A DNA stretch of 6,329 nt from Lentisphaeria bacterium (GTDB lineage Bacteria > Verrucomicrobiota > Lentisphaeria > Oligosphaerales > Oligosphaeraceae), in NCBI GenBank assembly GCA_028699735.1, contig JAQVUB010000162.1, positions 1 to 6,329 on the forward strand, written 5' to 3'. This document shows positions 1 through 4,907 of this stretch, one piece after another (positions within the stretch are counted from its first letter, which is position 1; every line of letters starts with the position of its first letter). Both the position numbers and the translations under genes were made by a program. The notes beneath the pieces were generated by a model that did no database searches, had not been told where the DNA came from, and was given only the letters and a program-made list of their open reading frames with translations.

Positions 1-943
1 AGACAACGCTGTCCTTGCAGTCGATCAGAACCGGTTCTCCATACGTGACATTGCCATTGTTGTCCTGCGGGAAGGTACGGTAGAGGTTATCCCAGGCGCC
101 CAGGTCATCCCAGAGAAAATTTCCTGGAATGACATTGACCCGTCCGGATTTTTCCATCAGGGCATAATCGATGGAGATATTGGGCATGGCATCGAAGATG
201 CGGTTGGCGCGGGTGTCATCATTAGCCATCATCGCATCAGTAAGGTCTTCCAGGGTTTCGGCCATGACTGGGTTGGCGCGTCCGAATTCATTTTGGAAGG
301 TGGACAGTCTCCAGAAGAACATGCCGCTGTTCCAGAAGTAGCGTCCTGTGGAAATGTATTGGGCGGCAGCGGAAGGGCTTGGTTTCTCCTTGAAGCTCAC
401 CACCGGGAAGAGCGGGCATTTGCCGGCTTCGTTCAAGGAGGCAGCATTGGCTGCCACTTCAATATAGCCATAAGCGGTTTCCGGACGTACCGGCTGAATC
501 CCAATCGTCACCAGGGTGTTCTGGGTCTCAGCCGCATCCAGAGCCGAACGCACGGTCTCAACAAAGGGATTGGTGTCGGGAATGCGATGATCAGCTGTCA
601 AGACACCCATCGTCACTTCCTCGGGACTCAAGTCCGGATGCGCCGCCAGTATATGAGCTGCCGAGTAGATCAGGCAACCGGCGGTATTACGGCGGCTCGG
701 CTCGGCAATCACATTGGCTTCCGGAATGCCCAGATTGGCATCACGGATGGCCTGCTGCAGATGCTGCCCGGTAGCAATGTAGATATTTTCTGGCGGCACG
801 ATCGCCATACTGCGTTCAACCGCTTCCGACAGCAGAGATTGTCCACTGCCGGTCAAGGTCAGAAGCTGCTTTGGATGATTCCGGCGAGACAGCGGCCAAA
901 AACGTTCGCCGGCTCCGCCGGCCATGATGACAATTACCTGCAT
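1..943 (-). CDS. manC: Mannose-1-phosphate guanylyltransferase, C-terminus cut off by window edge
   Basis: The enzyme makes GDP-mannose from mannose-1-phosphate and GTP in the cytoplasm, supplying mannose and fucose-type sugars for glycans. The frame reads from the ATG at 943 to the window edge without a stop, giving 314 residues. Seen in it: the nucleotidyltransferase signature MAGGAGERFWPLSR at residues 7-20 followed by PKQ (24-26), EPSRRNTAG (81-89), the metal-binding-type ADH (117-119), PETAYGYIE (154-162), the FKEKP lysine motif (184-188), FWNSGMFFW (203-211), ISIDYALMEK (256-265) and WDDLGAWDNL (278-287). These are in the order expected for the GMP family. Single-domain members have about 350-360 residues, so roughly 40 are probably missing; a fused phosphomannose isomerase domain, as in about 470-residue bifunctional forms, cannot be excluded. 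The start is supported by AAAGGAA (951-957) 7 nt upstream. The gene is separated from the esterase by a 194-bp gap with an inverted repeat, and I see no convincing promoter of its own. Confidence 0.95.
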   Translation of the reverse strand, partial: MQVIVIMAGGAGERFWPLSRRNHPKQLLTLTGSGQSLLSEAVERSMAIVPPENIYIATGQHLQQAIRDANLGIPEANVIAEPSRRNTAGCLIYSAAHILAAHPDLSPEEVTMGVLTADHRIPDTNPFVETVRSALDAAETQNTLVTIGIQPVRPETAYGYIEVAANAASLNEAGKCPLFPVVSFKEKPSPSAAAQYISTGRYFWNSGMFFWRLSTFQNEFGRANPVMAETLEDLTDAMMANDDTRANRIFDAMPNISIDYALMEKSGRVNVIPGNFLWDDLGAWDNLYRTFPQDNNGNVTYGEPVLIDCKDSVV

Positions 944-950
944 GAAAACA

Positions 951-957
951 TTCCTTT
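951..957 (-). promoter_or_regulatory. Ribosome binding site of manC
   Basis: AAAGGAA on the minus strand ends 7 nt before the ATG at 943. This is a good Shine-Dalgarno match and fixes the start just before the MQVIVIMAGG N-terminus, which is where family members normally begin. Confidence 0.7.
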
Positions 958-974
958 CTGGATGTATTGTGGTA

Positions 975-1107
975 TTTTTTAACAACGAAAGACACTAACG
1001 ACCCGAAAAAAATTTCATGGGATGAACAACGCATTACCGCATTCAAAGCAGCTCCCCATGAAATTTTTTCGGGTCGTTTTGTGCTTTTCGTTGTTCAAAA
1101 AAAAAAA
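975..1107. repeat. Imperfect long inverted repeat between esterase and manC
   Basis: The two arms are 981-1021 and 1055-1095. The inner part is nearly perfect: 999-1021 pairs with 1055-1076 with one extra A in a run, including GACCCG, the A-run, TTTCATGGG and their complements. The outer 10 bp (981-990 AACAACGAAA with 1086-1095 TTTCGTTGTT) is perfect. The 8-9 nt in between match poorly. Beyond the arms, T6 (975-980) faces A11 (1097-1107) and prolongs the pairing. The loop is about 33 nt (1022-1054) and carries another AACAACG (1025-1031). The T-run lies on the 5' side and the A-run on the 3' side of the hairpin on the plus strand, and the minus strand shows the same order. This is the reverse of an intrinsic terminator, so I call it a repeat rather than a terminator. 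It fills most of the 194-bp gap. Its function is unknown; it may be a dispersed, MITE-like or REP-like repeat. Confidence 0.75.
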
Positions 1108-1137
1108 CTTTGTTACCCAAGTTCACCTACGCATTAC

Positions 1138-2067
1138 TCAAACAAGCTTCAAGAGCCATTCTCGAAGGCGATCCGGCCAGCTGTCGATGGTCATGCCGCG
1201 TTGCCGCATGCCGTAGCCATGACCGCCTTCCGGATAAATATGCATTTCAGCAGGAACCCCTACCGCTTTCAGCGCAGCAAAGTAGCGGAGACTGTTTTCG
1301 ACCGGTACCGCATCGTCGGCCGCCTGAACCAGGAATGCCGGCGGAGTCTCCGGAGTCACCTGCACTTCCGGCGAAAATTTGCGTTTCAACTGCTCTGAGG
1401 CATGCTCACCAAGCAGATTCCGGCAGGAACCTACATGGGCTGCCGGATCAAGGAAAGTCACCACCGGATAGATCAGGATGCTAAAATCCGGACGTGCAGA
1501 AATGCAGGCCAGTTCCGGGCGCGGTTCCTGCTGGTCTGCATACAGGGTCGATGCGCTGGCCGCCAAATGTCCGCCAGCTGAAAAGCCCATGATGCCAATT
1601 CTGTCAGGACGAATACCATATTGAGCTGTTCTTGAACGGATCAGGCGCAGTGCGCGCTGGGCGTCACGCAACGGGGCTTCAGGAAAAGCGCCGCGCTGTT
1701 CCCCTTTCCAGGACAAGTGATATTTCAGCACAAAAGCGCTGACTCCGAAGCTATTGAAAAAACGTGCCAGATCCGTGCCTTCCTTGTCGAAGGCCAGGAT
1801 TTGATAGCCCCCCCCGGGGCAGATCAGAACGGCTGCCCCATTGCGCTTATCGGGAGAAGCCGGATAGGCAAACAAAGACGGGCACCGCACATTGGCCAGA
1901 TGCCGGTCGAGATACCCGGCCTGCTCCGCAGGTTCCGGATTGCTGATCTGAACCCCAGTATCGGTTGCTGCATCATACCCGGAAACGCCTTCCGGAAAAA
2001 GCCACTCTTCGACAGGATCCGGAGTGCCAAGCGGTACCGCATACGGAGGAAAATTTGCTCTTTTCAT
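1138..2067 (-). CDS. Alpha/beta-hydrolase esterase, BD-FAE / acetyl-xylan-esterase-like
   Basis: This is a 309-residue cytoplasmic-type serine hydrolase with no signal peptide or membrane segment. Seen: the oxyanion-hole motif CPGGGY (83-88), the nucleophile elbow GFSAGGHLAAS with Ser163 (161-171), an acidic site QAADDAVPVENS (248-259; Asp251 or Asp252 is the likely acid) and the catalytic His283 in PEGGHGYG (279-286). The order and spacing fit the COG0657/BD-FAE group, which removes acetyl, feruloyl or similar esters from plant and other carbohydrates; the actual substrate cannot be read from the sequence. The first 60 residues precede the hydrolase core. The start codon lies 15 nt after the rsfS stop. 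The only Shine-Dalgarno candidate, GAGG (2081-2084), overlaps that stop and sits a long 13 nt from the ATG, so translation may be coupled to rsfS. Family assignment is firm, substrate is not. Confidence 0.9.
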   Translation of the reverse strand: MKRANFPPYAVPLGTPDPVEEWLFPEGVSGYDAATDTGVQISNPEPAEQAGYLDRHLANVRCPSLFAYPASPDKRNGAAVLICPGGGYQILAFDKEGTDLARFFNSFGVSAFVLKYHLSWKGEQRGAFPEAPLRDAQRALRLIRSRTAQYGIRPDRIGIMGFSAGGHLAASASTLYADQQEPRPELACISARPDFSILIYPVVTFLDPAAHVGSCRNLLGEHASEQLKRKFSPEVQVTPETPPAFLVQAADDAVPVENSLRYFAALKAVGVPAEMHIYPEGGHGYGMRQRGMTIDSWPDRLREWLLKLV

Positions 2068-2082
2068 ATCAATACTGAAACC

Positions 2083-2532
2083 TCATTCTTCGTCTTGAAC
2101 ATTAAGTGCATCTTCTACTGTTTTGGCTTTAAGCGGTCGGGTTGGACCCTGCTGCGGTAAGGGGCTGCCACCGCGGTAGAGGATTTTACGGTCGTCCCAT
2201 AGCTCTTCCAGATTGTAGAAGTTTCGCATTTCAGGGTCGAGGATATGGATCAGCACCGAACCGTAATCAAGAACCATCCAGCGGCTGCCCGGGGCGCCAT
2301 CCTGCCCGCGGGGACGCAAGCCTTCATCGAGCATTGCTTTGCGCAAATTTTCTCCGATGGCTCGGATATGCGGCATAGAAGTGCCGCTGCAGACCACATA
2401 AAAATCCGCCAGGATGGATTTTTCCCGCACATCGAACAGGAGGATTTCAGCGGCTTTGCGCTCTTCGCAGACCGCGACACAACGCCTTGCCAGGCTCTCT
2501 GCATCTTTCTTTTCAATTTCGTTTTGACTCAT
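2083..2532 (-). CDS. rsfS: Ribosomal silencing factor RsfS (YbeB/Iojap family)
   Basis: RsfS binds ribosomal protein uL14 on the large subunit and blocks subunit joining when nutrients are short. The 149-residue product carries the family core: LLFDVREKSILADFYVVCSG (about 31-50), the S-x-x-HIRAI helix, then WMVLDYGSVLIHIL and MRNFYNLEELWDD. The family usually has about 105-120 residues; here roughly 30 residues after the LEELWDD motif form a Pro/Gln/Lys-rich and then acidic tail ending VQDEE. The frame is open further upstream to 2676, but the start at 2532 is preferred: AAGAGGA (2539-2545) lies 6 nt before it, its ATG overlaps the nadD stop as ATGA, and the longer version would add 48 residues translated from inside nadD. 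The nadD-rsfS pairing is very common in bacteria and supports the identification. The esterase follows 15 nt after the stop. Confidence 0.95.
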   Translation of the reverse strand: MSQNEIEKKDAESLARRCVAVCEERKAAEILLFDVREKSILADFYVVCSGTSMPHIRAIGENLRKAMLDEGLRPRGQDGAPGSRWMVLDYGSVLIHILDPEMRNFYNLEELWDDRKILYRGGSPLPQQGPTRPLKAKTVEDALNVQDEE

Positions 2533-3263
2533 GAATTTTCCTCTTGTTGTGAAGCCGGGTTGTTCTGATAGAGATGATGTTCGCAAATATAATTCCAAAC
2601 GGAAGGTGACACCCAGGCACTCAAATCTCCGCCGCGGCTGCAGGCCTGCCGCAAATCCGAGGAGGAAATATCCCACAGCGGTAAATCCTCGCCAGCCAAG
2701 ACGGATTTTTTCAGTTTTTCTGTATTTAAGACACCGAAATGCGCTGCCAGTTCATATTTTTCCGGGGGGCGTATTCCAGGTCGGGGATAGATGATAAAAT
2801 TGTAATATTGCACCAGTTCACTGGCGCGGTGCCACTTATGCAGGTCTTTCAGGCAATCCATGCCCATCAGAAAGAACAATTGGCAGTCCGGGAAGGTTTT
2901 GCTGAGGATCTGCATCGTATCAAAAGTATAGGATTTTCTGTCTTCACGGTGCAGTTCAATGTCGGAATAACTGAAGGCTGGATTGGCCTCGATGGCCAGG
3001 CGCAACATCTCCAGACGCTGTTCCGGGCCGGTTAATTCTTCACCCCGTTTATGAGGTGGATTTCCGCTGGGAACAAACATCACTTCATCACAGAGCCCCA
3101 TCTGAACAACCCGTTCGGCCAGTTCAAGATGACCCCGATGCGGCGGATCAAAGGTTCCGCCAAGAATAGCCATGCGGTAAGGGCGGGGCTGAGGAGGCAT
3201 TTCAGGCACTTTTTCTTCTGCCAGTACCGCAATATTTTCCACCAGGTTGTCGTTATTGAGCAT
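2529..3263 (-). CDS. nadD: Nicotinate-nucleotide adenylyltransferase
   Basis: NadD joins ATP and nicotinate mononucleotide to form deamido-NAD+, the penultimate step of NAD synthesis. The 244-residue product shows GGTFDPPHRGHL (35-46) with the HxGH-type nucleotidyltransferase signature, VPSGNPPHK (64-72), the SYTFDT motif (111-116), LMGMDCLKDLHKW (132-144) and ISSSDLRQ (199-206), the counterpart of the ISST.IR motif. All are in normal order. The protein has about 30 extra residues before the usual N-terminus (MAILGGTFDP, residue 31). I keep the upstream ATG at 3263 because no ribosome binding site precedes codon 31 (3173), whereas a weak GGTGAA (3266-3271) precedes 3263; this start is not certain. 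The stop overlaps rsfS by 4 nt. A plausible promoter lies about 40 bp upstream, so this is probably the first gene of a nadD-rsfS-esterase operon. Confidence 0.95.
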   Translation of the reverse strand: MLNNDNLVENIAVLAEEKVPEMPPQPRPYRMAILGGTFDPPHRGHLELAERVVQMGLCDEVMFVPSGNPPHKRGEELTGPEQRLEMLRLAIEANPAFSYSDIELHREDRKSYTFDTMQILSKTFPDCQLFFLMGMDCLKDLHKWHRASELVQYYNFIIYPRPGIRPPEKYELAAHFGVLNTEKLKKSVLAGEDLPLWDISSSDLRQACSRGGDLSAWVSPSVWNYICEHHLYQNNPASQQEENS

Positions 3264-3301
3264 ATTTCACCAAAGGATATTCACAAAGTCGCAAGCGAAC
3301 G

Positions 3302-3336
3302 TAAACTTACTATAACGGAAATAAGCAAAAAAGCAA
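3302..3336 (-). promoter_or_regulatory. Candidate sigma70-type promoter for nadD-rsfS operon
   Basis: On the minus strand TTGCTT (3331-3336, half-match to TTGACA) is followed after 16 nt by TATAGT (3309-3314, one change from TATAAT). Transcription would begin near 3302, leaving a leader of about 40 nt before the nadD ATG. The region is A/T-rich, lies just outside the 246-bp palindrome, and is the only free sequence upstream of nadD. Weak -35, good -10; no start-site data. Confidence 0.45.
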
Positions 3337-3347
3337 AAAAAAGGAGG

Positions 3348-3593
3348 GTTTAAAAAGTAGCGCAACCGTCCCGGTTGTGATGCCCTTAAGTCTCCCACTG
3401 CTGAAGTGCCGAGGATGGTTAATAATGCATACCAGTCCGACCAGTCCGACCAGTCCGACCAGGCCGACCAGTCCGACCAGTCCGACCAGTCCGACCAGTC
3501 CGACCAGGTATGCTTTTTAAAACCATCCACGGCACTTCAGCAGTGGGAGACTTAAGGGCATCACAACCGGGACGGTTGCGCTACTTTTTAAAC
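3348..3593. repeat. 246-bp palindromic element with perfect 64-bp inverted-repeat arms
   Basis: Left arm 3348-3411 and right arm 3530-3593 are perfect reverse complements over 64 bp, both reading GTTTAAAAAGTAGCGCAACC inward from the outer ends. After one mismatch (3412/3529) pairing resumes for 8 bp (3413-3420 with 3521-3528). A divergent A/T-rich patch follows, then another 7 bp (GCATACC, 3427-3433, with 3507-3513). The core is the 9-bp tandem array. It occupies most of the 324-bp gap between murC and nadD. The right arm runs into murC and contains its stop codon (3588-3590). Each end carries TTTAAA, a possible target-site duplication, although being palindromic it cannot be told from part of the arm. 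No protein is encoded convincingly. Best read as a non-autonomous mobile or dispersed repeat element, or a very large regulatory hairpin. Confidence 0.9.
3432..3507. repeat. 9-bp tandem repeat array (unit CCAGTCCGA), about 8.4 copies
   Basis: Eight consecutive 9-bp units CCAGTCCGA start at 3432, 3441, 3450, 3459, 3468, 3477, 3486 and 3495, followed by a partial CCAG (3504-3507). All are identical except the fourth, CCAGGCCGA (T to G). The array forms the loop of the surrounding palindrome. The unit is a multiple of three, so every frame through it stays open and gives artefactual tripeptide repeats such as Ser-Asp-Trp on the minus strand and Thr-Ser-Pro on the plus strand. Near-identity of copies suggests recent expansion. 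Confidence 0.95.
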
Positions 3594-4907
3594 TTCCCCC
3601 TGCAATTTTTGCCACATTTCGATGAGAGGTTTTACGGTCAGGCCAATGTCCCCGGCGCCAATCACCGCCAGCAGCACAGGATTGGGTGACGACAAAACGG
3701 GGCGAAGGGCAACGCAAATGTCGTCCGGGGAAGAAGTCAGGTAAACCCCTTTGCCGGGTGAAATAGCATTGATTTGTGTGATGATTTCGCGTGGGTCAGC
3801 CAGCGTGGAGTCCTCTTTCCAGGCGGCGAATGGAGCGGCCACCCAGACCCGGTTGGCGCTGGCCAGAATCCTGGCAAATTCCGCTGCGTATCGCTTTACC
3901 CGTTCGAAGCGATGTGGCTGAAAGACGATCCAGAGTTCATGCTGAGGCCATTTTTCTCTCAAGGCTTCGAGGCTGGCCTTCAATTCCGTCGGGTGATGGG
4001 CATAGTCCTCAATCAGCACCCTGCGGGCATCGGCACTGATCCAGCGCAAGCTGAGGCGGCGCGACACTCCTGGAAAACAAGCCATGTTTCGCATGGATTC
4101 AGCCGGATCGATCCCGAGTTCCTGCGCCGCCCGGACAGCAATGGCGGCATTCTGGCGATTGTGCAGACCGGGCTGAGGCAGCACACCAACAGTTTCAGCC
4201 AGGCTTTGATCCAGAAACTGGCATCGCGGTAAACTGCCCAGCACCCGCCGGGAAGCGGGCGTATCCCAAGTAATGACTTTTTCAGCTTTGGCCGCAAAAT
4301 TAAGGAAGCAGTTTTCGAGCGCCTGCACTCCCCCCAGGCTCCAGCAGTGGTCATCGTCGATATTCAGAATCAGAGCCAGGCTGGCGCTGAGCAAGGCCTG
4401 CGTGCCATCGCTTTCATCGACCTCGGTGATCAGTAATTTTCCCTGTCCAGCAGTTGCGGAGACTTCCCAAGCTTCCACCCGACCACCAACCAGAAAACCG
4501 GGCTGCAAACCGGCATGGGTCGCCAAATGCGCCAGCATTGCTGTGGTTGTCGTTTTGCCATGGGAACCGGCCACCGCAACAACCTTTGGAAAGAATTCCG
4601 CAAGGCGAGCCAGAAACGCACCGCGAGAACAAGCGGGAATTTGCCTCTCCTCAGCAGTACGGCGTTCAGGATTGCCAGGAGGCACCGCCGAAGAATAGAT
4701 CAACAGGTCGATGTCTTCCGGCAAAGTTCCATCCTGTCCGACTTTGACCTGGCATCCGCGCTGCCGCAGCAGAGTCAGATATTCTGAATCGACCGCATCA
4801 CTGCCGCTGACCCTTACACCGCAGTCACAGACCATCTGTGCCAGGCCGGCCATGCCAACTCCGCCACAACCGGAAAAATACAGATGACGCCAAGGTAGTT
4901 TCAGCAT
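3588..4907 (-). CDS. murC: UDP-N-acetylmuramate--L-alanine ligase
   Basis: MurC adds L-alanine to UDP-MurNAc with ATP, the first amino-acid step of peptidoglycan synthesis in the cytoplasm. The 439-residue protein has all three Mur-ligase domains. Seen: the N-terminal GCGGVGMAGLA (13-23), the ATP-binding loop GSHGKTTTT (114-122), TEVDESDGT (161-169), NIDDDH (182-187), HNRQNAAIA (249-257), GVSRRL (280-285), DYAHHPTE (301-308), QPHRFERVKRY (330-340) and GAGDIG (417-422). The N-terminal GCGGVGMAGLA favours MurC over the recycling ligase Mpl. It is slightly shorter than the usual 450-490 residues. After NIDDDH it reads CWSLGG instead of the usual L/M-D. The start at 4907 has GAGGAA (4916-4921) 8 nt upstream and overlaps the MATE gene by 7 nt. 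The final Val codon and TAA stop lie inside the right arm of the 246-bp palindrome. No other mur, ddl or fts gene is in view. Confidence 0.96.
   Translation of the reverse strand: MLKLPWRHLYFSGCGGVGMAGLAQMVCDCGVRVSGSDAVDSEYLTLLRQRGCQVKVGQDGTLPEDIDLLIYSSAVPPGNPERRTAEERQIPACSRGAFLARLAEFFPKVVAVAGSHGKTTTTAMLAHLATHAGLQPGFLVGGRVEAWEVSATAGQGKLLITEVDESDGTQALLSASLALILNIDDDHCWSLGGVQALENCFLNFAAKAEKVITWDTPASRRVLGSLPRCQFLDQSLAETVGVLPQPGLHNRQNAAIAVRAAQELGIDPAESMRNMACFPGVSRRLSLRWISADARRVLIEDYAHHPTELKASLEALREKWPQHELWIVFQPHRFERVKRYAAEFARILASANRVWVAAPFAAWKEDSTLADPREIITQINAISPGKGVYLTSSPDDICVALRPVLSSPNPVLLAVIGAGDIGLTVKPLIEMWQKLQGEV

Larger units (their letters stand above)
3335..3600 (-). terminator. Terminator of murC, formed by the palindrome arms plus U8 tract
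   Basis: On the minus strand the perfect stem of the 246-bp palindrome is prolonged by GGGGG (3600-3596) pairing with CCUCC (3347-3343, one G-U pair, two bulged A at 3594-3595). It is followed at once by eight U (3342-3335), the layout of an intrinsic terminator. Inside the stem the arms also begin AAAAAG and end CTTTTT on both strands, so termination could work in both directions. A smaller nested hairpin, CAACCG-GGA-CGGTTG (3363-3377 and its copy 3564-3578), lies close to the CTTTTT run. It would end the MATE-murC transcript before the nadD promoter. Confidence 0.55.

Noticed and set aside
293..982. 229-residue plus-strand frame opposite manC
   Set aside because: It is antisense to a clear mannose-1-phosphate guanylyltransferase with all motifs, and its own translation has no recognisable feature.
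1096..1130. U11 tract after the esterase as an intrinsic terminator
   Set aside because: On the minus strand no stable G/C hairpin precedes the U-run; the hairpin comes after it and is followed by A's.
2533..2676. Longer rsfS with 48 extra N-terminal residues
   Set aside because: The extension lies in nadD coding sequence, while the ATG at 2532 has a good ribosome binding site and the typical ATGA overlap.
3432..3507. Short repeats as a CRISPR array
   Set aside because: Units are 9 bp and directly adjacent with no spacers, and no cas gene is present.
3267..3530. Open frame of 87 residues on the minus strand with Ser-Asp-Trp repeats
   Set aside because: It is the translation of the 9-bp tandem array and one palindrome arm. 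The repeat unit keeps all frames open, there is no ribosome binding site, and it has no recognisable domain.
3588..4907. Mpl (murein tripeptide ligase) instead of MurC
   Set aside because: The N-terminal GCGGVGMAGLA pattern fits MurC; Mpl usually has a GICGT.MG-type sequence there.
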